Shown here: in pieces, positions 1-8,315 of the stretch
Layout of the letters: the number at the start of each line of letters is the position of its first letter
How positions within the stretch are numbered: position 1 is the stretch's first letter
NCBI GenBank assembly: GCA_016124945.1
Contig: WGMT01000039.1
Location: 1 to 56,762 of the forward strand
Direction: 5' to 3'
DNA from: a bacterium
GTDB taxonomy: Bacteria > Chloroflexota > Anaerolineae > Caldilineales > Caldilineaceae
DNA length: 56,762 bases
Notes under the pieces: generated by a model
Seen by the model: the letters and a program-made list of their open reading frames with translations, nothing else
Databases searched by the model: none
What the model was told of the DNA's origin: nothing
Position numbers and translations under genes: made by a program

Positions 1-216
1 AAGGATCGTGTGGATGAAATGGGCCGAGGTCATCTGATCCTCGCCGCTCCACACCGGCGTACACGAGACTTCGCCCAGGCCGATGATGTCTTCGTCGGTG
101 TGAATCTTAACCAGCAGGAAAGGGGAAACGGTGTGAACGCCCCGCCCGCCGCGGATGGCCCGTTGCGGGTTAATGGGCACCTGAACCGGGATCGTCTCGA
201 TCTTCGAGATCTGCAT
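1..216 (-). CDS. Mandelate racemase/muconate lactonizing enzyme-like protein, N-terminal part (cut by window edge)
   Basis: The reverse strand reads open from an ATG at 216 to the window edge, giving 72 residues beginning MQISKIETIPVQVPIN and containing GLGEVSCTPVWSG. This is the typical N-terminal capping domain of the enolase superfamily (MR/MLE subgroup), where a first beta strand with IETIPV is followed by the conserved GLGE turn. The catalytic barrel with the metal-binding acids lies outside the window, so the substrate cannot be read. Family members usually dehydrate or racemize sugar acids and related carboxylates. The gene follows the FadR-type regulator on the same strand with a 51-base gap and probably belongs to its regulon. 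Being partial, the exact subgroup is uncertain. Confidence 0.8.
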   Translation of the reverse strand, partial: MQISKIETIPVQVPINPQRAIRGGRGVHTVSPFLLVKIHTDEDIIGLGEVSCTPVWSGEDQMTSAHFIHTIL

Positions 217-267
217 CGCACCCTACGCTTTCTGTAAATGAATTAGATGTAGCAGATGAGTTAGATG

Positions 268-1005
268 TTATTTTGCATCGTAATAGTGCTGGATCAGCGT
301 CGCCTCTTGGGCCTGATGTGCGTCGAAAACCGCTTGTGCCGCACTGAGATCGCGCTGCACGATGGCTTCGGTCAATTCAGTATGGATGCGCAGTTCATTT
401 TGGAGTGCCGTCTCGTCGCCGGCGGCTTCGCCATGCTGGATGCCGTAGTTGCGTACGTCCTGGGGTAAGGCTTTGAGCAACGTCTGCAACACGAGGACAA
501 GTAGCGGGTTGCCGGTCATTTCGGCAATGGAGAGGTGGATCTGGTCATGCAGATCGAGTTTTACATCTTCAGGGCGACAAGCGTCGATCCAAGCCTGTGT
601 CACACCTTGTAGCTCTACAAGTTGGGTGGTACTGGCATCTGCAATAGCCAGCTCGATGTTGCCCTTTTCCACAACGGTTCGGGCACTGAGGAGGTGAAGT
701 CTGTCTTGCCGGTCTACCGAACGAGCGATTTGGCGCAGTTCCATTTCCAGCGCCCAGTGTGGCCGCATGGCCTTAATAAAGGTACCCTCACCGGCCCGCG
801 ATTCGATGACCCCCATGCCTGCCAGGCTCTGTAACGCCTCTCGTACCGAAGCGCGGCTCACATTAAGAACGGCCATTAACTGCCGTTCGGTGGGGAGCTT
901 GTCGCCGGGCTTTAGGGCGCCGCTCTGCATGTGTTCAAGAAGCTGTTGGACAATTTCCTCAACAACAGTGGTCTTTTGGGGTGGGGTTAAATTAAATGGC
1001 GGCAT
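268..1005 (-). CDS. FadR-subfamily GntR transcriptional regulator
   Basis: A 245-residue regulator. Residues about 10-77 form a winged helix-turn-helix (LPTERQLMAVLNVSRASVREALQ split over the recognition helix), and residues about 95-240 form an all-helical FCD ligand-binding domain. That domain has the usual metal-binding spread of Asp and His (DLHDQIH, then IHTEL, then FDAH). FCD regulators of this type sense small carboxylates or sugar acids and usually repress neighbouring genes. The start at 1005 was chosen because AAAGGA precedes it at good spacing; the frame is open further upstream but crosses its own promoter. A sigma70-like promoter and a TGGTATGACCA palindrome lie just upstream, suggesting autoregulation. 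Likely targets are the importer genes upstream or the enolase-superfamily gene downstream. Confidence 0.9.
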   Translation of the reverse strand: MPPFNLTPPQKTTVVEEIVQQLLEHMQSGALKPGDKLPTERQLMAVLNVSRASVREALQSLAGMGVIESRAGEGTFIKAMRPHWALEMELRQIARSVDRQDRLHLLSARTVVEKGNIELAIADASTTQLVELQGVTQAWIDACRPEDVKLDLHDQIHLSIAEMTGNPLLVLVLQTLLKALPQDVRNYGIQHGEAAGDETALQNELRIHTELTEAIVQRDLSAAQAVFDAHQAQEATLIQHYYDAK

Positions 1006-1033
1006 GAAATTCCTTTTAGGTCGGCTCAGCAGA

Positions 1034-1044
1034 TGGTATGACCA
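1034..1044 (-). promoter_or_regulatory. PdhR/LldR-like operator TGGTATGACCA
   Basis: The site is a TGGT-N3-ACCA palindrome, the core recognised by FadR-family regulators such as PdhR and LldR. It starts about 11 bp downstream of the -10 box of the regulator's promoter, so a bound repressor would sit over the transcription start. A related half-site, TGGTAC, overlaps the -10 box. Confidence 0.6.
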
Positions 1045-1055
1045 GCGTAAGGGGC

Positions 1056-1084
1056 ATAGTACCAGATTGTAAATCGTGTTGCAA
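1056..1084 (-). promoter_or_regulatory. Sigma70-type promoter of the FadR-like regulator
   Basis: On the minus strand a -35 box TTGCAA (1079-1084) and a -10 box TACTAT (1056-1061) are separated by exactly 17 bases. The predicted start point is near 1049, about 45 bases upstream of the regulator's ATG. This gives the regulator its own transcription start within the otherwise continuous minus-strand gene run. Confidence 0.55.
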
Positions 1085-1085
1085 G

Positions 1086-1373
1086 TTACGAATAGAGGGT
1101 AGGCGTGGAGACCGCCGGCAGATCCAGTGCGCGAATGGCCCAGGGCAGGGTAGATTGGGCAGCGACGAGGACCAAAACGCCTGCAACCCGGCGCAGCCAT
1201 TCTCTAGTGGGCGCTGTTGGGCACACCTTGGCAAAAAAGAGCGAAGTGCCATCGGCAAACGAGACGATCATGCGCTGGGCCGGCGAATAGCCGCGGCGGA
1301 TCGTGCGCACGTCCACGGAGCGCTTGTTCACCGCTGATTCAATCCGCCGGATCCATTCAGGCTGTTCCGGCAA
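1086..1373 (-). pseudogene. Remnant of an aminoglycoside phosphotransferase (APH)-like gene
   Basis: A 95-codon open stretch starting with TTG at 1373 opens with residues resembling the N-lobe of APH-family kinases: an RGYSPAQR turn, then SFADGTSLFFAKV, which matches the strand carrying the ATP-binding Lys, then a TREWLR helix. After about 60 residues the similarity stops, and the remaining 200 or so residues of the family, including the catalytic loop, are absent. The space is filled by the promoter of the FadR-like regulator. It starts 16 bases after the OppF stop codon. Resemblance is by eye only, so a short unrelated protein cannot be excluded. Confidence 0.35.
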
Positions 1374-1388
1374 GTTTATATCAGTGCG

Positions 1389-2417
1389 CTACTCCAACGG
1401 AATGCCGCGCAGGTTGAGTTCCTGTGAGCGATGACAGGCAACGAAGTGGCCGGGCACATCTTCGACCCAGGGGGGCGTTTCGTGTTTGCACAGGTCAACG
1501 GCATAGCGGCAGCGTGGGTGAAAGTAGCAGCCGCTGGGTGGGTTGGCCGGATTGGCGACCTCGCCTTCCAGGATAATCCGTTCCATGCGCCGATCCGGGT
1601 CAGGCGTCGGAATCGCCGAAAGCAGCGCTTCGGTGTAAGGGTGGCGCGGGTTCTCGAAGAGTTGACCGACGGTGCCCATTTCCACCATTTTGCCCACGTA
1701 CATCACCGCCACTCGGTGCGAAACGTGTTTGATCACGCTCAAGCCGTGGGCAATGAAGAGGAACGAAAGGTTCAACTCACTGCGCAGATCTTGAAGCAGA
1801 TTGAGAATCTGCGCCTGGATCGACACATCCAGCGCCGACACCGGCTCGTCGGCCACAATGAATTCGGGCTTGAGGGCCAGGGCGCGGGCAATGCCGATCC
1901 GCTGGCGCTGTCCTCCGCTGAAGGCGTGGGGATAGCGGTTCATGTGTTTGATCTCCAGCCCCACCAACTGCATGAGATCCTGGACCCGTTCCACCAGTTC
2001 ATCGCCTTTGGCAACCTTGTGCAGCGTAAGCGGCTCGCCCACAATTTGCAGCACCGTCTTGCGTGGATCGAGGGATGAGTAGGGGTTTTGGAAGACAAGC
2101 TGGGCCTTACTGCGCATCTCTTTGAGGCCACGCGCATCGAGAGACATGACGTCCAACGATTCACCGCTCTTAGGATAGAACATGATCTTGCCACTGGTGG
2201 GCTCGATGGCGCGCAGCAGACAGCGTCCTAGCGTCGTTTTGCCGCTGCCCGACTCTCCCACCAATCCCAGCGTTTCGTTGCGCCGGATGTAGAGCGATAC
2301 ATCGTCCACCGCCCGCACATGACCGACCACCGTCTTCAGAAATCCCTTTTCAATGGGAAAGTACTTCTTCAAATGTTCGACCCTCAACAGGATCGGCTCT
2401 GGCTCAACAGCATTCAT
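1389..2417 (-). CDS. Oligopeptide/dipeptide-type ABC transporter ATP-binding protein, OppF-like
   Basis: A 342-residue ATPase of the Opp/Dpp family that powers uptake through the neighbouring permeases from the cytoplasmic face. It has Walker A GESGSGKTT, Q-loop, the signature SGGQRQRIGIARAL, Walker B FIVADEPVSALD, and the C-terminal oligopeptide/dipeptide extension with CYFHPRCRYA and a later CKHE that can bind an iron-sulfur cluster in relatives. The ATG at 2417 shares one base with the TGA of the OppD gene (TGATG), indicating translational coupling. The frame stays open upstream, but only inside OppD. The substrate is set by the binding protein and is not readable; such systems carry peptides or oligosaccharides. 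Confidence 0.93.
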   Translation of the reverse strand: MNAVEPEPILLRVEHLKKYFPIEKGFLKTVVGHVRAVDDVSLYIRRNETLGLVGESGSGKTTLGRCLLRAIEPTSGKIMFYPKSGESLDVMSLDARGLKEMRSKAQLVFQNPYSSLDPRKTVLQIVGEPLTLHKVAKGDELVERVQDLMQLVGLEIKHMNRYPHAFSGGQRQRIGIARALALKPEFIVADEPVSALDVSIQAQILNLLQDLRSELNLSFLFIAHGLSVIKHVSHRVAVMYVGKMVEMGTVGQLFENPRHPYTEALLSAIPTPDPDRRMERIILEGEVANPANPPSGCYFHPRCRYAVDLCKHETPPWVEDVPGHFVACHRSQELNLRGIPLE

Positions 2418-3460
2418 CAGAATTGCGTCCTCCCATTTTCCACCATCAAGCAGCGGACAAAGTGACCGGGTTCTACTTGGGTCAGGGGTGGTACGTCTAC
2501 ATTGCACAGCCCCTCTTTGGCAATGAGGCAGCGCGAGTAAAAGCCACATTCGCGCGGCAAACCCAACGGCACAGGCACGTTGCCTTCGATGTTTTCGAGG
2601 TAGGTGCTGGCGCTGCGTGTCAGGGTGGGCACAGCTTTGAGCAACCGTTGGGTGTACGGGTGCAGTGGGTTATGGAAAATGGTGCGAACGTCGGCATATT
2701 CCACAATCCGCCCCAGGTACATCACCGCCACAATGTCGGCGATTTCGGCGATCACGCCCAAATCGTGGGTGATGTAGAGCACCGACATCCCCATCTCCTC
2801 TTGCAGACTCTGGATCAACTCAAGGATCTGTGCCTGCACCGTCACGTCGAGCGCGGTGGTAGGCTCGTCGGCAATAAGCAGCGACGGGTTGCAGGACAGC
2901 GCCTGCGCGATCATACTGCGCTGGCACATCCCCCCCGAATGTTGGTGCGGGTACTCGTTGTACAGCTTGCTGGGATTGGGCAGCCCTACCTTGTCGAGCA
3001 TGTCGAGCACAATTTCTTTCGCCTCGCGCTTGTTGCGCGTGCGGTGGAGCAGCACCATTTCGCTGATCTGGTCACCAATGGTGTGGACGGGCGAGAGGCT
3101 GGCCATCGGCTCCTGAAAGATCATGGCGATCTCTTTGCCGCGGATGTCACGGATCTCGTGGCCGAAAGGCTTGAGCGCCGCCAGGTCGATGATTTCGCCG
3201 CTTTCACGCTGAAAGTCTATGCGACCCTGCACGATCTTCCCTGGTGGCAACACAGTACGCATAATTGAATAGGCTGTCACGCTTTTGCCTGAGCCGCTCT
3301 CGCCGATCATCCCCAGGGTTTTGCGACGTGGGATGGTGAAATCAACACCGTCCACCGCCTTGAGGATGCCTTCATCGAGCATAAAGTGGGTGTGCAGATC
3401 GCTTACCTGCAGAATTACGTCATTCTCCAAAATTACGACTCCTTCGTATTTATCGCTCAT
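2417..3460 (-). CDS. Oligopeptide/dipeptide-type ABC transporter ATP-binding protein, OppD-like
   Basis: A 347-residue ATPase and the partner of OppF, since Opp/Dpp importers use an ATPase heterodimer. It shows Walker A GESGSGKS, the signature HSGGMCQRSMIAQAL, Walker B LLIADEPTTALDVT, a downstream H-loop (ITHDLG), and the family's C-terminal Cys-containing extension (CGFYSRCLIAKEGLC). The signature has M where Q is usual (SGGMCQR), which is common in this subfamily. The start ATG at 3460 has only a weak ribosome site. It is separated from the OppC gene by a 293-base spacer filled with a 240-bp repeat, so its translation and perhaps transcription may be set apart from the permeases. Confidence 0.93.
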   Translation of the reverse strand: MSDKYEGVVILENDVILQVSDLHTHFMLDEGILKAVDGVDFTIPRRKTLGMIGESGSGKSVTAYSIMRTVLPPGKIVQGRIDFQRESGEIIDLAALKPFGHEIRDIRGKEIAMIFQEPMASLSPVHTIGDQISEMVLLHRTRNKREAKEIVLDMLDKVGLPNPSKLYNEYPHQHSGGMCQRSMIAQALSCNPSLLIADEPTTALDVTVQAQILELIQSLQEEMGMSVLYITHDLGVIAEIADIVAVMYLGRIVEYADVRTIFHNPLHPYTQRLLKAVPTLTRSASTYLENIEGNVPVPLGLPRECGFYSRCLIAKEGLCNVDVPPLTQVEPGHFVRCLMVENGRTQF

Positions 3461-3480
3461 TACCGTCTGGCAACCGGATG

Positions 3481-3720
3481 GCCCTCACCCCCCCGCCCCT
3501 CTCCCACAACTTTGAGGCACTGCGGTGATGAAGAAAACGACACGATGACGCAAGGTTCGCGTCTGTCGTGGCTGGGTGGGAGAGGGGAGCCAGAGCATCG
3601 ACCCGATTCCGGCTCCCCTCCCCCATCTGAATGATCAGAGGGCGAAACTGCTGACACAACGGTGCATGTCAGTCGGCAGTTCGGTCTTCACCAAATGGGA
3701 GAGGGCCGGGGGTGAGAGCC
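3481..3720. repeat. R1 repeat copy 1 (240-bp MITE-like element with terminal inverted repeats)
   Basis: The element starts GCCCTCACCCCCCCGCCCCT and ends in the near-complement of that end (GGGAGAGGGCCGGGGGTGAG). It has a second internal inverted pair built on GGGAGAGGGGAGCC. A second copy at 9194-9434 matches along its whole length at roughly 80 percent identity by eye, and a left-end fragment is at 56609. It encodes nothing recognisable. It sits between the OppC and OppD genes of one operon. Confidence 0.8.
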
Positions 3721-3729
3721 TTTCGCTGT

Positions 3730-3754
3730 CCCCAGTCCCAAGTCCCTAATCCCC
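3730..3754 (-). repeat. Heptad array with G-quadruplex pattern at the OppC stop codon
   Basis: On the minus (mRNA-sense) strand four G-runs of 4, 3, 3 and 4 are separated by loops ATTA, ACTT and ACT, in words of the form GGGAYTN. The first G-run begins with the final G of the OppC stop codon TAG. It fits the strict rule of four runs of at least three G with loops of at most seven. Confidence 0.7.
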
Positions 3755-4869
3755 TACTTATACGGATCCGCGGCATCGCGCAGGCCGTCGCCCAGAAAGT
3801 TGAAGGCAAGCACGGCAATGAAGATGACAAGCCCGGGGATCATCAGCCAGGGGTAGAGCGAGATTGTCTTGACGTTCTGTGCCTGTTGCAAGAGCACGCC
3901 CAGGCTAATCGCCGGTGGCCGCAACCCCAATCCCAAGAAGCTTAACGACGTCTCCGCCAGGATCATCCCAGGAATGGAGAGGCTCAGCGAGACGATCAGG
4001 TAGCTGATAAAACCGGGCAGCATGTGATCAAAGATCAGCCAGCTATCCGACGCGCCGGACAGTTTGGACGCGGTGATAAAGTCTTGCTCGCGCAGTTCGA
4101 GCATCTTGCCACGCACGACACGCGCCAGCCCACACCACCCGATCAACGAGAGGATGATGGTGATGGCAAAGTAAACCTGCGTCGGCGGCCAATCTTTGGG
4201 CACAGCCGCCGACAGCGCCATCCACAGCGGAATGGCCGGGATACACAAGATAAACTCGATGACGCGCTGAATGATGAAATCCACCACGCCGCCGTAGTAG
4301 CCCGAAACCGCCCCCAAAATACTGCCCAGGATAAAGGTAAAGGCAACGCCCACCAGCCCAATCGACATGGAGATGCGGATGCCGTACATAATGCGAGAGA
4401 ATAGATCGCGTCCTGATTCGTCGGTGCCTAGCAGGAAGAATGGGCCGTCATCGGTGCCGATGAGGTGGCGATCCGATTCGATGATTCCCCACATGCGGTA
4501 GGGGTCACCCGAAACGAAAAAGCGGACAGGGTGGATCACATCGGTGTCTTCGGTGTAGATTTTGCGCCAGGTGCGCGGGTCCTCTTCCATCTTCAGGCCG
4601 TAGACAAAGAGGCCAAAGCCTTGCGGCCCCCACAGGTGAAGGGACTGCGGCGGCACGTGGATATAGTCGGTGTCGCGCCGCATGGGATCCTGCGTGGCGA
4701 TGAACTCACAAAAGATGGCGATGACGTAAAACAGGACCACAATGGTGGTGCCGAACATCGCCAGTTTGTGTTTACGAAACTTGCGCCACATCAACGTCCA
4801 CTGTGTGGCGACGAAGACATCGTCCTGGCGGTCGCGTTTGCGGGCTTTGCCAAGGGCTACAGTTGCCAT
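3754..4869 (-). CDS. ABC transporter permease, OppC/DppC-like
   Basis: A 371-residue inner-membrane permease. It has a first membrane segment near residues 35-60 (FGTTIVVLFYVIAIF), then an unusually long outside loop of about 100 residues, then the LLGTDESGRDLFSRIMYG motif that begins the conserved core, five more membrane segments and the EAA-type cytoplasmic loop (REQDFITASKLSGAS). It pairs with OppB to form the channel. The ATG at 4869 follows AGAGGTG closely; an upstream TTG in frame has no ribosome site. The long loop between the first segment and the core is larger than in classic OppC and may contact the binding protein. The gene ends in a G-rich heptad array. Confidence 0.92.
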   Translation of the reverse strand: MATVALGKARKRDRQDDVFVATQWTLMWRKFRKHKLAMFGTTIVVLFYVIAIFCEFIATQDPMRRDTDYIHVPPQSLHLWGPQGFGLFVYGLKMEEDPRTWRKIYTEDTDVIHPVRFFVSGDPYRMWGIIESDRHLIGTDDGPFFLLGTDESGRDLFSRIMYGIRISMSIGLVGVAFTFILGSILGAVSGYYGGVVDFIIQRVIEFILCIPAIPLWMALSAAVPKDWPPTQVYFAITIILSLIGWCGLARVVRGKMLELREQDFITASKLSGASDSWLIFDHMLPGFISYLIVSLSLSIPGMILAETSLSFLGLGLRPPAISLGVLLQQAQNVKTISLYPWLMIPGLVIFIAVLAFNFLGDGLRDAADPYK

Positions 4870-4909
4870 CTGCACCTCTTTCGGAGGGAACAAGTCTATC
4901 CACGGATTG

Positions 4910-4944
4910 CACAGATTTTCAGAATGCCGGAGGGAAAATCTGTG
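4910..4944. repeat. Intercistronic hairpin between OppB and OppC genes
   Basis: A perfect 11-bp stem, CACAGATTTTC against GAAAATCTGTG, encloses a 13-base loop in the 90-base gap between the two permease genes. The flanking words (CACGGATTGCACAG) recur in other spacers such as 10771-10854, so this is a small member of a dispersed inverted-repeat family and not a unique terminator. It lacks a following T-run on the minus strand. Confidence 0.6.
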
Positions 4945-4959
4945 GATTGCAGGTGTTCA

Positions 4960-5946
4960 TTAAGTAAAGCGGATGCGCGGATCCACCACGGCCAACAGCA
5001 CGTCGGAGATGAACATGCCGATGACGGTCATAAACGAGAGCAGCATAATCGACGCCGCCGCCACGTAAGTATCCTGGGCCAGGAGCGCGTCATAGAGCAG
5101 CGCGCCGATGGTGGGCACATTCATGACAATGGCGGTCACCGTCGCCCCCGACACGATGCTGGGCAAGATCCACCCAATCGTCGAGATGATGGGGTTGAGC
5201 GCCAGCCGCACCGGATACTTGAGCAGCAGTTGAACCTCGGTGAGTCCTTTGGAGCGAGCCGAAATTACATACTGCTTCTGTAATTCGTCTAAGATGCCGC
5301 TGCGCATGATACGGATGACGCTGGCCATACCAGCCATGCCCACCGCCACCACGAGGATCGCGATATGTTGGAGCATGTCAATAAATTTGAGAAAGCTCAT
5401 GGGCTGATTCATAAACTCGGGCGAATAGAGGCCACCCACGCTGAAGCCTGTAGTCCGGTTGATGTAGTACATCAACACCAGCGCCAGGAAGAAGGTGGGC
5501 ATGGCCAACCCCACAAAGCCGATGATTGTAAAAAAGTAATCGCCCAGCGAGTACTGATGTGTCGCCGAATAGATGCCGATGGGGATGGCGATGGCGTAGG
5601 TGAAGATCAGCGTGAGCACCGCTGTCAACACGGTAATGCCCAGCCGTTCGCTTAGCATCACCGAGACTTCAATATTCCAGGCAAAAGATCGCCCAAAGTC
5701 CCCGCGTAACATGTTGCTCATCCATTTGAGGTAGCGCATGAACAACGGCTGATCGAGGCCGTATTGCTGCTTCAGCGCTTCCACTTCAGCGATGTCCACT
5801 TCGGCGCCGCGGCTGTCGCGCAAACTCGCCACATAGGAGGTCAAATAGTCGCCCGGCGGCAGATCGATGAGAAAGAACGAAAAGGCCGACACGGCGAAGA
5901 GCAGAATCACCATATAGACAAAACGGCGAAGAAGATAGAACTTCAC
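4960..5946 (-). CDS. ABC transporter permease, OppB/DppB-like
   Basis: A 328-residue permease that starts with a GTG codon preceded by GGAGGC eight bases upstream. The N-terminus MKFYLLRRFVYMVILLFAVS is the first membrane helix typical of the family. It is followed by an outside loop carrying LKQQYGLDQPLFMRYLKWM and GDFGRSF, then five membrane segments with the EAA-type loop (LQKQYVISARSKGL). It forms the translocation pore with OppC. A 283-base spacer holding a large inverted repeat separates it from the upstream binding-protein gene, an arrangement that often lets the binding protein be made in excess over the membrane parts. Confidence 0.93.
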   Translation of the reverse strand: MKFYLLRRFVYMVILLFAVSAFSFFLIDLPPGDYLTSYVASLRDSRGAEVDIAEVEALKQQYGLDQPLFMRYLKWMSNMLRGDFGRSFAWNIEVSVMLSERLGITVLTAVLTLIFTYAIAIPIGIYSATHQYSLGDYFFTIIGFVGLAMPTFFLALVLMYYINRTTGFSVGGLYSPEFMNQPMSFLKFIDMLQHIAILVVAVGMAGMASVIRIMRSGILDELQKQYVISARSKGLTEVQLLLKYPVRLALNPIISTIGWILPSIVSGATVTAIVMNVPTIGALLYDALLAQDTYVAAASIMLLSFMTVIGMFISDVLLAVVDPRIRFT

Positions 5947-5969
5947 AGGCAGTGCCTCCAGAGAAGGGG

Positions 5970-6229
5970 ATTGGTGATTAGTGATTGGTGATTGGGGGGG
6001 ATCGTGTATAGGATCTGAAATCGCCCAATCGCTTAATCTCTGTAACTATACAGGTACAGGTGCGACGCACTGGCCGAAACCGGATGCGAATGTCGAGTGT
6101 CCTCCTGGCCAGTGCGTCGCACCTGTATAGTTACTAATCTCTTGCGATTAAGCGATTTGGAGATTTCAGAAAGTCAACACGATCCCCCAATCACTAATCA
6201 CCAATCACTAATCACTAATCACCAATCAC
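5970..6229. repeat. Composite inverted repeat (heptad TGATTGG/TGATTAG arms around a GGTGCGACGCACTGGCC core)
   Basis: The outer arms are tandem seven-base words (GTGATTG, GTGATTA) in opposite orientations at 5970-6007 and 6177-6229. Inside lie a second complementary pair and an inner pair AGGTGCGACGCACTGGCC (6058-6075) with its exact complement (6107-6124). The whole spacer between the binding protein and OppB can fold as one long hairpin. The binding protein's stop codon abuts the right arm. The inner core recurs at 28825-28905. Confidence 0.8.
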
Positions 6230-8203
6230 CTAATACTTGATATACCACTGATCCCCACGGTAGGGGACCCAGAACGAGTAGTCGCCGGCGAAGATGCCTT
6301 CGGTGGGCGCATTGCCCAGCCGGTTCGAGATGATGATCACACGCGGCGCCACTGAGACGCCCAGCGAGTACAACTGTTCGGTGTAGATCGTGGCCATCTC
6401 GTTGCCGATGGACATGTACTCGTCGCTGCCGGGCAGGGCGGCGGCGTATTGATCACACAGCGCCATGATCTGCTTGTTCACGTCGGTCGGTTCTTCGCCT
6501 TGAGCGCCACCGGTGTTGTACCAGGTGCGCCACAACGGGGCGTAGGAACTGGTGTCCAGCGGACGCAGACGGCTGCAATTGGCCGCGCGCAGATTCGGCT
6601 CGGCGATGGCATCGTAGGGATGCGCATAGGCGTCTTGTTCGTTGGCCTGATTGCGTTCCAGCCAGAGCGAACGTTCGATCTGGGTCATGCTCGTCTTCAC
6701 GCCGACGCCGTCGGTCCACATTTCGGCCACCATTTCAGAGTGGGGGCAGAATTCCGTCCAACATTCGAGGACGATCTCCAGCGGCTGGCCGTCGGCGCGC
6801 AGGCGCACTTCTTGTGCGGCGTCCCACTCCAGGCCCATCTCGTCGAGGAGGGCGTTGGCCTGATCCAGATCGAAGGCGGCGAAATAGTCGCCCATCCAAT
6901 CTTCGTAAAACGAAACCGAATCGGGGATGGTGGCCTGGCGCACAACTGCCCGACCAAAGTAGAGGATCTCGTTGATCTGATTGCGGTCAATCGCCAGCGA
7001 CAGCGCCTGGCGGAAGCGCACATCGGTGAAGATCTCCTTGAGCGCCGGATCTTTGTGGGTCTGGTTGAAGGAGATGCCCACGTCGTTGCCGCGGCTGTTG
7101 TCGAAGAGATAGACCTTGTAGTCGCCGGTCTCTTCGTTCTCGACGTAGAGCGGGTAGTCTTTCACCGGCAGTGGGTTTTCGCCGGCGTTGTCCAGCTCGC
7201 GTGAGATGAACTTGAGCGTGCGCACTTCGGCGTCTTTCACCTGGATGGCGATCTGGCGATCAATGTACGGGAGCTGATTGCCCGCGGTGTCCACGGCCCA
7301 GTAGTAGGGGTTGCGGTCGAAGTATTTGTTGCCCAGTTCGTCGATAGAGGTAAGCACCCAGGGGGTGACATCAGGCAGGTTCGTGTCCTGTTGGGCCTGG
7401 GTGTGGGTGTCGTGGAACTGGAAGGCCAGCACCCAGGTCTCGAAATTCTCAGACTTAGCGAGGTCGGCAGCCGCATCATTGTAGGTGATGTGCCACTGTT
7501 GCAGGTAGTGCTTGGGCGCATACATGCGGTCGTTGGCGTGGCTCTTGGACATGGTCAGATCGAAGTTCGGGTTCGGTTCCGCAAAGTCGACCTGGATTGT
7601 CACATCGTCGATCTTTGTCATCTTCATCGGTTCACCGCCCGAGATGTAGACCACGGGGATGGCCGGTGTGATCTCGGTGTTGAGCAGGATGTCCTCATAC
7701 CAGAACATGAAATCGTCGGCGGTGAAAGGCGCCCCGTCGGACCATTTCATGCCTGCGCGCAGGTGAAGTGTCCACGTCTTGTAATCGTCGGACCATTCAT
7801 AGGCTTTGAGGATGTTGGGCGTGAGCGTCTGCAAATCCGGCTCGATGAAGAGCAGACTTTGCATGCGCAGCGCCTCGGTGTCGAGTTGCCCAATCTGAGG
7901 ACCAAAAGCCGCGCCGCGCTGTTCGCCGCCATATTGGCCGACTTCGTTGCGCGGGGTGACGACCAGTGGCTCTTGGGGCAGTCGTTCGTCTACTGGTGGC
8001 AGTTCCCCTGCGGCGACTTTGGTTGCCAGTTGGGGTGCTTCGTTGTACTGCCCAGTGGCGGCGGCAGGTGCATTGCTACTGGGGGCGGCGGGCTGTGCTA
8101 CTTCGGCTGCGGGGGCCGGTTCTGCGGGTTCAGACGGGCCACAGGCCGTCAACACCAGTGCGATCATAAGCGACATTACCAACGATAGTACAAACTTCTT
8201 CAT
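6230..8203 (-). CDS. ABC transporter substrate-binding lipoprotein, family 5 (OppA/DppA-like)
   Basis: A 657-residue extracytoplasmic binding protein. Residues 1-20 form a lipoprotein signal peptide ending in the lipobox LTAC, so the mature protein is anchored by Cys20. A Pro/Ala-rich linker follows to about residue 60. The family-5 fold then begins, with WTLHLRAGMKWSDGAPFTADDFMFWYEDIL near residue 160 and the FRQALSLAIDRNQINEILYFG motif near residue 410. The ATG at 8203 was chosen for its GGAGAG ribosome site and for the signal peptide right after it. At about 650 residues it is longer than classic OppA and matches the larger subgroup common in Chloroflexota. The ligand is unknown. It heads the transporter set OppBCDF. 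Confidence 0.93.
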   Translation of the reverse strand: MKKFVLSLVMSLMIALVLTACGPSEPAEPAPAAEVAQPAAPSSNAPAAATGQYNEAPQLATKVAAGELPPVDERLPQEPLVVTPRNEVGQYGGEQRGAAFGPQIGQLDTEALRMQSLLFIEPDLQTLTPNILKAYEWSDDYKTWTLHLRAGMKWSDGAPFTADDFMFWYEDILLNTEITPAIPVVYISGGEPMKMTKIDDVTIQVDFAEPNPNFDLTMSKSHANDRMYAPKHYLQQWHITYNDAAADLAKSENFETWVLAFQFHDTHTQAQQDTNLPDVTPWVLTSIDELGNKYFDRNPYYWAVDTAGNQLPYIDRQIAIQVKDAEVRTLKFISRELDNAGENPLPVKDYPLYVENEETGDYKVYLFDNSRGNDVGISFNQTHKDPALKEIFTDVRFRQALSLAIDRNQINEILYFGRAVVRQATIPDSVSFYEDWMGDYFAAFDLDQANALLDEMGLEWDAAQEVRLRADGQPLEIVLECWTEFCPHSEMVAEMWTDGVGVKTSMTQIERSLWLERNQANEQDAYAHPYDAIAEPNLRAANCSRLRPLDTSSYAPLWRTWYNTGGAQGEEPTDVNKQIMALCDQYAAALPGSDEYMSIGNEMATIYTEQLYSLGVSVAPRVIIISNRLGNAPTEGIFAGDYSFWVPYRGDQWYIKY

Positions 8204-8315
8204 TGAGTCTCTCCTCGAGTGGGGTAGATCTGCGGAATGGCACAAATACCGCAGTGGCACAGGGAAATGGTCCTGTCAGTCTGTGTTTGGTGTGTCAATC
8301 TGCTCCTTTCTGATC

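Noticed and set aside
2423..3268. A 281-codon frame antisense to OppD
   Set aside because: It mirrors conserved ATPase codons; the sense frame has all ABC motifs.
7391..8188. A 265-codon frame antisense to the binding protein
   Set aside because: It is the typical GC-driven shadow of a real gene; the sense frame has a lipobox, ribosome site and family motifs.
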